From Oscillospiraceae bacterium (GTDB taxonomy: Bacteria; Bacillota; Clostridia; Oscillospirales; QAMX01): DNA of 40,458 bases. A program made the position numbers and the translations under genes. Below, piece by piece: positions 8,117-14,921 of this stretch (within the stretch, counting starts at the first letter, position 1; the number at the start of each line of letters is the position of its first letter). Below the pieces are notes generated by a model. It was not told where the DNA came from, searched no databases, and saw nothing but the letters and a program-made list of their open reading frames with translations. The DNA lies in contig SVLW01000017.1 in assembly GCA_015067705.1 (NCBI GenBank), positions 1 to 40,458 of the forward strand. Reading direction: 5' to 3'.

Positions 8117-10529
8117 ATTCCTTCCTTGCTTTCCGATACTCATTCCAGATCTCGTACATGGCGGAGGGCAATCCGTCCGTGTGGTCGGAGACGATATCGA
8201 AGTGGTCGGGGTTCTTTTTCGCAATCGCCTTGTCCAGACGTTCTTTCAGCTGATACTTCCGGTCAAAGCCGCCCTGGGCGCGGGTGAGGAGGTCGATGAT
8301 GCGGGCGTAGTAATCGGAATCATCGGCAAGTGCAGCGCCGGTGATGGTCACGACTGCACCTTCCGCGGCGGTCACGCCGGAGAGCGTGACAACGTATGTG
8401 TTAGTAGCGGCGTCATACTGGGCATCAAGCGTCTCGCCATTTGCGGTAAAGCCGCAGCCTGCGGCGAGGCCGATGAAACGCAGGGTGTAGATTCTCTCGC
8501 CGGGCACCAGATCGACGTGACCGCGGACGGGAGCGATAGTCAGGGTTTTCTCGCCCCAGCTGAATGCATAGGGCGTCTCGGCATAGATGCCCTGCTCATA
8601 GGCCAGGGTCTCGCCGTCGTCCTCATAGAGGGTAAAGGCGCCGCTGCCGCCGGCGGCGATCCAAAGCTCCATGCGCTCGCTGCCGCCCAGATCGTTTTCA
8701 TGGGCGGTATGTGCCTGCAGCGGCACGATGGCGCCGGCCTTTAAGAAGAGGGGCATCTGCTCCAGGGGACGATGGGCGCGGAACTTGCCGCCGCGATAGA
8801 CATAGCCCGTGAAGGCATCCACCCACACGCCCTCCGGCAGCCACACATCTGTACCGCCGAGACCCGAGACCGCATCCGCACGCTCCGTAATGGGCGCGGC
8901 CACCATCTGATCGCCGAACCAGTAGACATTCGGCACCTCGTATGCGGCGCGCTCCTCGGGGCTCACATGATACATGGGGCGCAGCAGCGGGATCAGATCC
9001 TTTGCGTTTCTGCGGCACATGGTGTAAAGATAGGGGAAGAGGCGATGACGCAGGCGCATAAAGTCGCTCATGACGGCCTCTGCCCGAGGATTATAGGTCC
9101 AGGGTTCGCGGCTGGCGAAGATATTGGCGGTGCTGTGGAGGCGGAAAATGGGGGAGAACACGCCGAACTGGATCCAGCGGGTGGTGAGCTCGTCATCCCG
9201 GTCGCCGGACATATGCCCGCCGATATCGTGGCTCCACCAGCTATAGCCAATGTTCGTGGCCGTAACGGTGAAATAGGGCTGGAATTGTAAAGATTCCCAG
9301 GTGATGACGGTATCGCCGGAGAAACCGATGGGATAGCGCTGGGAACCAAGGCCCGCGAAGCGGGAGAAGATGAAGCCCCGGCCGCCGTGGCGGCGAGCCG
9401 CCAGATAATGCATATGGTTCAGCATCCAGAGAGGCGTCAGACAGGTGAGGGGATTCTCCCCGGTCTCCGGGTTCCAGGCATAGTCCGTGCCCTGCTGCCA
9501 GTCCATCCACCAGAAGTCCACGCCGTCGCGCTCATAGGGGAAGTGCAGCACTTCAAAGTATGCCCGCCAGAAGTCGGGACTCAGACAATCGAAATAGACC
9601 GGCGTGCCGTCTGCCTTGCGGTCCAGAGCGGCAGCCATTTCCTCATACTGTGCCTCGTGATCCCGCACGCCAAGAGCGGGATGGAGATTCAGCGCGGTTT
9701 TCAGATTGCGTTTTTTCAGTTCCTTTAAGAACTCCTGATAATCCGGGAAATAGTCCTCGTTCCAGGTGTATCCCGTCCAGCCATCGGTCCAGTATTCCCG
9801 GCCGTCGCCCTCCGTCAGATGCCAGTCCATGTCCACAATGCCAACGCTCAGGGGCACATCCTTCTCCTGGAACTTGTCCATAAGGGCCAGATACTCCCGG
9901 TCGCTGTAGCGGTGATACCGGCTCCACCAGTTGCCCAGCACATAGGCGGGCAGCATCTGCGGCGCGCCGGTGAGGCGGTAATAGTCCTGCACCGCGGCGG
10001 TATAGTCATGGCCGTAGCCAAAGAAGTAAAGATCGAGGATTTCCGCCTCTCTGGGCAGGAACCAGCCCTCGCCGTCCATGAGGGCCGTGCGGCTGTCGTC
10101 GATCAGGGCATAGCCGTCGATGGAGCAGATGCCGCCCGCGATCTCCATAGAACCGTTCACGCGGTCCAGGGTCTCCATGGTGCCGCCCAGGTTCTGCAGC
10201 GGCTCCTCGCCATAGTGCCATACGGTATACGGGCGGGAGAGCAGCGCGACCGAAAGCGTGTCCGCGGCAAAGGCCGCGCCCACGCGGTAGGTGAGTTTCA
10301 GGTGTTCGGTGGTGATGGTGAGCACGCCGTCCTGCTCTTCGGCAGTAAAGGCAGGGGCATCAAAGCGGCGGTTGAGCACAGTGAGGGTGGCGCGGTCGGT
10401 GACACCGCCGCACTCCATACGGATCAGCCGGGACGACAGCACCGTAAAGCGCACGTTGCCGGCCGTAACGATCTGCTCCGGCCGCGCCGCAGCATCGGGG
10501 GTGGGGAAATGCAAATATTCAGGCAGCAT
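8115..10529 (-). CDS. Glycoside hydrolase family 31 (alpha-glucosidase/alpha-xylosidase type)
   Basis: Retaining alpha-glycosidase with a (beta/alpha)8 barrel, 804 aa, no signal peptide. ATG 10529 has GGAGGA 8 nt upstream; an in-frame TTG at 10547 lacks a ribosome site. The N-terminal beta-sandwich occupies about 1-200. The barrel includes WWMDWQQG, with the candidate nucleophile Asp343, and FSGDTVITW, with the candidate acid/base Asp406, followed by WWSHDIGGHMSG. DUF5110-like sandwich domains follow, then a charged helical tail of about 65 residues. The WMDWQQG nucleophile context differs from the WxDMNE of classical alpha-glucosidases, so substrate is uncertain. Alpha-xylosidase activity would suit the nearby xylulokinase. 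It is convergent with the GH43 operon. Confidence 0.9.
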   Translation of the reverse strand: MLPEYLHFPTPDAAARPEQIVTAGNVRFTVLSSRLIRMECGGVTDRATLTVLNRRFDAPAFTAEEQDGVLTITTEHLKLTYRVGAAFAADTLSVALLSRPYTVWHYGEEPLQNLGGTMETLDRVNGSMEIAGGICSIDGYALIDDSRTALMDGEGWFLPREAEILDLYFFGYGHDYTAAVQDYYRLTGAPQMLPAYVLGNWWSRYHRYSDREYLALMDKFQEKDVPLSVGIVDMDWHLTEGDGREYWTDGWTGYTWNEDYFPDYQEFLKELKKRNLKTALNLHPALGVRDHEAQYEEMAAALDRKADGTPVYFDCLSPDFWRAYFEVLHFPYERDGVDFWWMDWQQGTDYAWNPETGENPLTCLTPLWMLNHMHYLAARRHGGRGFIFSRFAGLGSQRYPIGFSGDTVITWESLQFQPYFTVTATNIGYSWWSHDIGGHMSGDRDDELTTRWIQFGVFSPIFRLHSTANIFASREPWTYNPRAEAVMSDFMRLRHRLFPYLYTMCRRNAKDLIPLLRPMYHVSPEERAAYEVPNVYWFGDQMVAAPITERADAVSGLGGTDVWLPEGVWVDAFTGYVYRGGKFRAHRPLEQMPLFLKAGAIVPLQAHTAHENDLGGSERMELWIAAGGSGAFTLYEDDGETLAYEQGIYAETPYAFSWGEKTLTIAPVRGHVDLVPGERIYTLRFIGLAAGCGFTANGETLDAQYDAATNTYVVTLSGVTAAEGAVVTITGAALADDSDYYARIIDLLTRAQGGFDRKYQLKERLDKAIAKKNPDHFDIVSDHTDGLPSAMYEIWNEYRKARKE

Positions 10530-10561
10530 AGGAACGTCCTCCTGCAAAATGATCTGAGTTT

Positions 10562-10590
10562 ATTATACTGCCGAAAGCAGGGAAAGTCCA
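10562..10590 (-). promoter_or_regulatory. Sigma-A-type promoter for GH31
   Basis: Minus-strand TGGACT (10590-10585), a 17-bp spacer and a perfect TATAAT (10567-10562), about 33 nt upstream of the start codon. It is divergent from the ECF-module promoter. Confidence 0.7.
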
Positions 10591-10615
10591 TGAGATGTGC
10601 GGAAAATTGTGGGTG

Positions 10616-10642
10616 GTTTTCTACGGAAAACTGTGCTATACT
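10616..10642 (+). promoter_or_regulatory. Extended -10 promoter with inverted repeat ahead of the ECF module
   Basis: TGCTATACT (TATACT at 10637-10642) is an extended -10 element with no good -35. Just upstream lies the inverted repeat GTTTTC-TACG-GAAAAC (10616-10631), a candidate operator or activator site. The next start codon is at 10675. Confidence 0.5.
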
Positions 10643-10674
10643 GGAGAAAACAGAAAATATGTGGAGGGATGGTC

Positions 10675-11982
10675 ATGAAAAAAAGGCTTCTTTTATGCAG
10701 TTTGGCAGTTTTGATACTGCTTGGCTGCTTTGCCCTGTGGCTCTTCGCCGCCGCGCCGGAAGGGGCATACGCCACCGCCTCCCAGGCGGAGGAGAACGGG
10801 TATCTGGTGGTGCGGGATCTCTATGACGTGCGGAACCTCCACCAGTGGCACCGTTTCCGCATCCGGACGAGCTTTGGCATCCCGTCAGAGCTCTTGGTCG
10901 TGCAGGACTTTGGCACGGAGGATGGACGGATCTTCCAGACTGCGGTTTTGCGCTATGACCGCGACGGATATCACCTGACGGACGAGGAGGGCAACGAGAC
11001 CTCCGCCCGGTATCTCGTCCGGGAGCGCTATCCGCTGGGCGACAAATGCCGGGTTTCTTCGGTGGTTCTGAAGAATGACCGCGACATGGATCATGATGCG
11101 TGGATGGAAAAACTACTAAGTTCTACGCTGCCGCCCGCCGACCCGGAGCAGTCCACGCTTTACAAGGTCGCCTTCTCCCGAATGGGGCGGCGTAGTCTGA
11201 AAACCATGCGGGCAAATACCGAATATACCGAGCATATCGGCGGCATCGAGCCCCTGTATGCCTGGTACCCCGAGACGCTTGCGGATCTCTGCGGGATGTC
11301 GGACACCATCGTGCGGGCGGAATATCTGGACTGTGAGGCCTCCGGTATTTATAAGGAATGTCATCGCTTCCGGGTGCTGACGGATTATACCGACAATGCC
11401 GGGCAGATCATCCATGTGATGGAATCCCGTGGCACCACCTTTATCCCCGGAAAGACCTATTACCTCTTCCTTGGCGGCATCAACCGCCAGCTCTATCCCG
11501 ATATCACCTATTACCGCGTTTGGTTCAATTTCATTCTGGGCGAGGACGAATCCGGCCTGACCTATCTGGGGCGCTCTTCCTTTGGGGTAGAGAACATCCC
11601 GGACATGGACGAATGGATCCGCGACGTGGTGAAGGCGGGCGGATATGATACCGCGGGAGAAATGCTGCGGCAGGAGGACGCCAAGACTGCGTACCATAAC
11701 GCCGATCATGTGTGGCTGGTCACGGTGGAAGAAGATAAGCGTATTCTGAATCCCTATACGAAATATGTAGAGTACCGGGTAGAGCAGGTCATAAAAGGCG
11801 AGTCTGCCGAGATCTACCCGCCGGAGTTCCCCGCGGATGCCAAACCGGGCGAGCAATACATCCTGCTCTTCCGGCAGGACGAGGATCGTGTCCGCGAATA
11901 TTCCCCCGCGAACTACCTCTATCCCGCCGATAGCCGCGACGGGCGGCGCATCCTGCGCCTGTGGGAGCGTGATGCAGGATGA
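10675..11982 (+). CDS. Membrane-anchored protein of unknown function, first gene of ECF module
   Basis: I do not recognise a named family. ATG 10675 has GGAGGG 6 nt upstream; a second ATG at 10669 overlaps that ribosome site. The 435 aa begin with a strong hydrophobic segment (MKKRLLLCSLAVLILLGCFALWLF). It contains LLGC, but hydrophobicity continues past the Cys, so a transmembrane anchor is more likely than a lipoprotein. The rest is soluble and presumably extracellular. Two regions look alike: SDTIVRAEYLD...YHRFRVL-type strands leading to PGKTYYLFLGGINRQLYP, and ADHVWLVTVEE...VEYRVEQVIKG leading to PGEQYILLFRQDEDRV. This suggests an internal duplication. It overlaps the sigma gene by 4 nt (ATGA), implying co-translation and a possible role as sensor or effector. 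Confidence 0.75.
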   Translation: MKKRLLLCSLAVLILLGCFALWLFAAAPEGAYATASQAEENGYLVVRDLYDVRNLHQWHRFRIRTSFGIPSELLVVQDFGTEDGRIFQTAVLRYDRDGYHLTDEEGNETSARYLVRERYPLGDKCRVSSVVLKNDRDMDHDAWMEKLLSSTLPPADPEQSTLYKVAFSRMGRRSLKTMRANTEYTEHIGGIEPLYAWYPETLADLCGMSDTIVRAEYLDCEASGIYKECHRFRVLTDYTDNAGQIIHVMESRGTTFIPGKTYYLFLGGINRQLYPDITYYRVWFNFILGEDESGLTYLGRSSFGVENIPDMDEWIRDVVKAGGYDTAGEMLRQEDAKTAYHNADHVWLVTVEEDKRILNPYTKYVEYRVEQVIKGESAEIYPPEFPADAKPGEQYILLFRQDEDRVREYSPANYLYPADSRDGRRILRLWERDAG

Positions 11983-12491
11983 TGGTGTATCTATCTCTGC
12001 TCTCAACCCCCGAAGAGCAATCGAAATTCGCGGCGCTCTACGAACGATACCACCTCCTGATGCTGCGCGCCGCCAGACGTCTGCTGCCGAGTGAGGCGGA
12101 CGCGGAGGACGCGGTGCATCAGGCGTTTCTCTCCGTGCTTTCAAATTTAGAGAAAATTTCCGAAATCGACTGTCCAAAAACCCGGGCCTATCTCGTTATC
12201 ATAGTAGAGAGGAAGGCCATCGACCTCCTGCGGCAGCAGAAGCGCGTGACGGAGCTGGACGATTCCGTGCCGGGACTTCATGTTCCGCCGCCGGGGGACG
12301 GGGGCCTGGCGGACGCCATGGCGTCCCTCTCCGCGCCCTATCGGGAAGTGCTGCTCCTGCGGTATTATCACGGGTACTCTGTCCGGGAGATCGCGGCGCT
12401 CCTGCACGACCGGGAGAGCGCCGTACAGAAGCGCCTGCAGCGGGCGAAAAACGCTCTGCGGGACAAACTGCGGGAGATGGAGGAAGTATGA
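11979..12491 (+). CDS. RNA polymerase sigma factor, ECF subfamily
   Basis: Alternative sigma factor of 170 aa with only regions 2 and 4, typical of extracytoplasmic-function sigmas. Region 2 covers about residues 10-80 (YERYHLLMLRAARRLL, DAEDAVHQAFLSVL, KTRAYLVIIVERKAIDLLRQQ). Region 4 covers about 105-165 (LSAPYREVLLLRYYHGYSVREIAALLHDRESAVQKRL) with its helix-turn-helix. It overlaps the genes before and after by ATGA, so three proteins are translationally coupled. The next gene is the likely anti-sigma factor. The DNA encoding region 2.4 contains a copy of the two-part motif also seen upstream of 13282. Confidence 0.93.
   Translation: MMVYLSLLSTPEEQSKFAALYERYHLLMLRAARRLLPSEADAEDAVHQAFLSVLSNLEKISEIDCPKTRAYLVIIVERKAIDLLRQQKRVTELDDSVPGLHVPPPGDGGLADAMASLSAPYREVLLLRYYHGYSVREIAALLHDRESAVQKRLQRAKNALRDKLREMEEV
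12171..12200 (+). promoter_or_regulatory. Possible internal ECF-type promoter inside the sigma gene
   Basis: TGTCCAAAA (12171-12179), 14 nt, CGTTATC (12194-12200), followed by ATAGTAGAGAGG. The same two elements, 15 nt apart and followed by CTAATAGAAGGG, precede gene 13282. A start near 12207 would transcribe the anti-sigma gene without an intact sigma gene. The bases also encode conserved region-2.4 residues, so chance is possible. Confidence 0.35.
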
Positions 12492-13198
12492 AAAATTATG
12501 ACTTATCCGACCGCGCCCTGACTCTGGCCGCCCATCAGACGGCGGAGGCCATGCTCTCGGGGCTGGGGGACGCGGCGAATGAAGCGCCGCCCTCGGAGCT
12601 TTTCACACGGAAAATGCAGCGCCTGATGGCGAGAGAGCGCCGCCTGCACACGCTGCGGCAGATGGCGCGGAGCGTCGCCATGCTGGCGATGGCGTTTATC
12701 GCGGTGGGCGGCATCTGGCTGGCGGTGGACGGGGACGCGAGAGCGTTCTTCAACAGTTGGGTGCGGGAATTTTACGCAAATTACGTGGAATATCACTTCG
12801 AGGATCAGGGCGAGTGGCCGCATCTGCAGCACTACGCGCCCGGCTGGCTGCCGGCGGGATACGAGGAAGTGTCCCGGGACGAGGGCCATTTCGGCGTAGA
12901 GCTGCGCTATGCCCGCCCGGATCGGGAAGAGATCATCATTTTCAAATACATCGTGGCGGATGATGACTCCTACGCCCAGGTATTCGTAGAGGGTGGGGAA
13001 GCAGAGCCGGATACCGTGGGCATCTACACCGCCTCCGGCGAGATCCTCACCGGCGACTATTATGCCGGCACGGAAGAGTCCCCAGAAAACACCCTCATCT
13101 GGATGAGCGAGGACGGCAAAATGGTGCTGGGTATCAACTCTGCGCTGGAGGGCAGTATCATTCTCCGCATCGCAGAAGAAATCAAGGCCGTGCGATAA
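12488..13198 (+). CDS. DUF4367-type membrane protein, candidate anti-sigma factor
   Basis: 236 aa. The cytosolic N-terminal part (about 1-60) is charged and helical, one transmembrane helix follows (SVAMLAMAFIAVGGIWLAV, about 62-80), and the remainder should be outside the cell. The C-terminal half has the DUF4367 look: HYAPGWLPAGYEE, an acidic middle, then NTLIWMSEDGKMVLGINSALE and a final IAEEIKAVR helix. DUF4367 proteins are commonly encoded directly after ECF sigma genes in clostridia. With the 4-nt overlap, this supports the role of membrane-tethered anti-sigma factor. The N-terminal segment would hold the sigma factor. No zinc-binding HxxxCxxC motif of the ZAS type is present. Confidence 0.82.
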   Translation: MKNYDLSDRALTLAAHQTAEAMLSGLGDAANEAPPSELFTRKMQRLMARERRLHTLRQMARSVAMLAMAFIAVGGIWLAVDGDARAFFNSWVREFYANYVEYHFEDQGEWPHLQHYAPGWLPAGYEEVSRDEGHFGVELRYARPDREEIIIFKYIVADDDSYAQVFVEGGEAEPDTVGIYTASGEILTGDYYAGTEESPENTLIWMSEDGKMVLGINSALEGSIILRIAEEIKAVR

Positions 13199-13215
13199 AT
13201 TTTTTTCGAAACCCC

Positions 13216-13246
13216 TGTCCAAAATGATCCCCCTTTCTCCGTTATC
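13216..13246 (+). promoter_or_regulatory. Predicted ECF sigma promoter upstream of the membrane-protein genes
   Basis: TGTCCAAAA (13216-13224), 15 nt, CGTTATC (13240-13246). The spacing suits a TGTC-type -35 and CGTT-type -10 as known for ECF sigmas. Transcription would start near 13252 and leave a leader of about 30 nt before ATG 13282. Recognition by the sigma encoded just upstream is inference. Confidence 0.6.
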
Positions 13247-13281
13247 CTAATAGAAGGGTAAAAAGAGAAAGGGGGATTTTT
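13227..13281 (+). terminator. 13-bp inverted repeat overlapping promoter and ribosome site, ending in a T run
   Basis: ATCCCCCTTTCTC (13227-13239) pairs perfectly with GAGAAAGGGGGAT (13265-13277), and T follows through 13281. The 25-nt loop contains the predicted -10 element. The right arm contains the ribosome site of gene 13282. In read-through RNA it could act as an attenuating terminator or mask the ribosome site. RNA started at about 13252 lacks the left arm. Confidence 0.7.
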
Positions 13282-13854
13282 ATGTGGAAGAAGATTGTGA
13301 TCGCGCTGGTGCTGCTCCTGGTGGGTGCGGCAGAGCTGGCGCTGGCGTTCGCGTTCTTCTGGCGCGTACCGGTGGCGTATCGGCCGTTCCGCTTTGACGC
13401 GGAGGAAGTGGAGCGGGTGTCGATGTATTGGGTGGAGCGGGACGAGGCGGACAACGTCCATTACACCTGCCGCGATATCGTGAAGCCGGAGAAAGTGCGG
13501 GAGCTGGGCGCATATTTTCAAAACCTGCGGCTTCTGGAAGCGAAGCGCAGCTTCCGGTATGGGTACGCAGAGTATGGACGGGACGAATATTATATCAATA
13601 TTGCGCTGAAAGACGGCACGCTCTTCAAAATGGCGATGAGCAATTATGATCTTTTGCGGTTGGAAGTCAGAGGATGGTTTTCAACAGATCAGGAAATGAT
13701 CCTCTATGAAAGCGACTGTTGGGGACTGCGGAACAAGATCGAATCCTACATAGACGGCGCGGAAGTGCGGCAGTTTGCGGCAACGCAGGCAGCCAAGGAT
13801 ACGTTTGCGCCCAGTACATACCGGATGAAGCTGCCGATGGAAAAACGGGGGTGA
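13282..13854 (+). CDS. Single-pass membrane protein of unknown function (ECF module)
   Basis: 190 aa. ATG 13282 follows AAAGGGGGA. A transmembrane helix at about 5-28 (IVIALVLLLVGAAELALAFAFFW) is followed by an extracellular domain: FRFDAEEVERVSMYWVERDE, a CRDIVKPEKVRELGAYF helix, YYINIALKDGTLFKMAMS strands and a final LRNKIESYI helix. The pattern resembles small extracytoplasmic proteins that report or modulate cell-envelope state, but I cannot assign a family. It looks distantly related to the next gene (same order of elements, EEVERV against EEIACV, KVREL against RIREL). It is expected to be expressed from the ECF-type promoter directly upstream. Confidence 0.75.
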   Translation: MWKKIVIALVLLLVGAAELALAFAFFWRVPVAYRPFRFDAEEVERVSMYWVERDEADNVHYTCRDIVKPEKVRELGAYFQNLRLLEAKRSFRYGYAEYGRDEYYINIALKDGTLFKMAMSNYDLLRLEVRGWFSTDQEMILYESDCWGLRNKIESYIDGAEVRQFAATQAAKDTFAPSTYRMKLPMEKRG

Positions 13855-13858
13855 GGAC

Positions 13859-14356
13859 ATGAAACGGAGAAGGAATCTATCGTGGATTTTCTGGACTCTC
13901 TGCACAGCGGTGCTGGCGTGCGAGCTGGCGGCGGCGGGATTTTTCCTGTATCGTGCGCCGTTTCTTCAGCAGCCGGTATGGCTGAACCATGAGGAGATCG
14001 CCTGCGTCTGGCTGGAGGAACATGGGGGCATGTACCCCATTGCTGAGAAGTATATCGGTGATGCGTATCGCATTCGGGAGCTCTGCGGCGTCATGAATCG
14101 TATCGCCGCGCCCCGGGAGCATAAAACCCATGACGGTCGCTATTCATTGATGGGCGGCAGTCTCTATATCTATCACTTTGTGGCGCATGACGGCAGCGAA
14201 ACCGTAGTGACCCTCGACGGACAAACTCCGATTGCCTATATAACACGCCCGGGAAAGGAAGAACGCGTGCCCTACGCCTTCGGCATGAGACAGATCAATC
14301 ATTTGGAATCGATCTTCCGGGAGGAGATTGAAACGTCGTTCTGGTATCAGGAATGA
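13859..14356 (+). CDS. Single-pass membrane protein of unknown function (ECF module), divergent paralogue of preceding gene
   Basis: 165 aa, starting 4 nt after the previous stop with GGTGAGG as ribosome site. The basic start MKRRRN is followed by a transmembrane helix (WIFWTLCTAVLACELAAAGFFLY). The extracellular part begins with WLNHEEIACVWLEEH. It then shows YRIRELCGVMNRI, beta strands SLYIYHFVAHDGSETVVTLDG, and a closing helix INHLESIFREEI. No enzymatic motif is visible. Shared layout with gene 13282 suggests an old tandem duplication. Confidence 0.72.
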   Translation: MKRRRNLSWIFWTLCTAVLACELAAAGFFLYRAPFLQQPVWLNHEEIACVWLEEHGGMYPIAEKYIGDAYRIRELCGVMNRIAAPREHKTHDGRYSLMGGSLYIYHFVAHDGSETVVTLDGQTPIAYITRPGKEERVPYAFGMRQINHLESIFREEIETSFWYQE

Positions 14357-14363
14357 GGAGGTT

Positions 14364-14870
14364 GTGAAAACGCGTAGAATTTTGGGAATCTATATCGTGA
14401 TATTGTCGCTTTTCTTGCTCACTGCCTGCAAACAACAGAGCATTTTCGGGCCGAAAATGGTGTCCTTTTCCGATCCTGATCTTCTGGAGGAGCTGCGCAG
14501 AGACGGAGTGGCCGTCGCCGCCATTCCCGGTGAAATGCCGGATTTCTATTCCTACGAGGGCTATCAATGGCGGGAAAAGACGGGAGAATATGTACTCCAT
14601 TGGGATGCGCCGCTGGAACATGACGTTTACGAACTGGAGCGCTGGATCAGTCTGCGAATCAATCCCGGTGAGGAAACCATCAGCGTTCCACACACAAGCT
14701 ATCGGGTCGAGAACTATATCTCCGAGGAAACCGGGATCACTTGTTATGTGCTGCATGAACAAGGCACGATTCAGGCCTTCTGGGTATACGATGGCACAGC
14801 ATATTATCTGGGCGGCAACCTCGAAGAGGAAGAGCTCTATGCCATTCTGGATACGATTGTGATTACATAA
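14364..14870 (+). CDS. Lipoprotein with DUF4367-like C-terminus (ECF module)
   Basis: 168 aa if started at GTG 14364. The lipoprotein signal is clear: MKTRRILGIYIVILSLFLLTAC, with Cys22 as the acylated residue. The ribosome site GAGGAGG (14355-14361) is only 2-3 nt away, which is short. An upstream TTG at 14328 would add 12 residues before the signal, so the start is uncertain. The mature part ends IQAFWVYDGTAYYLGG...EELYAILDTIVI. This parallels the end of the anti-sigma candidate (TLIWMSEDGKMVLGI...IAEEIKAV). It may therefore be a soluble DUF4367-like domain tethered outside, possibly sensing the same signal. Last gene of the module. Confidence 0.72.
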   Translation: MKTRRILGIYIVILSLFLLTACKQQSIFGPKMVSFSDPDLLEELRRDGVAVAAIPGEMPDFYSYEGYQWREKTGEYVLHWDAPLEHDVYELERWISLRINPGEETISVPHTSYRVENYISEETGITCYVLHEQGTIQAFWVYDGTAYYLGGNLEEEELYAILDTIVIT

Positions 14871-14902
14871 AAAACTCGCCGTATGGGATATCCCATACGG
14901 CG
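14869..14902. terminator. Intrinsic terminator of xylB (possibly shared with the ECF module)
   Basis: Perfect stem CGCCGTATGGG (14877-14887) with CCCATACGGCG (14892-14902) and an ATAT loop. On the minus strand it is followed by six T. On the plus strand only a weak T-poor tail follows. Confidence 0.88.
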
Positions 14903-14921
14903 GATTCATTATGCTACTAAC

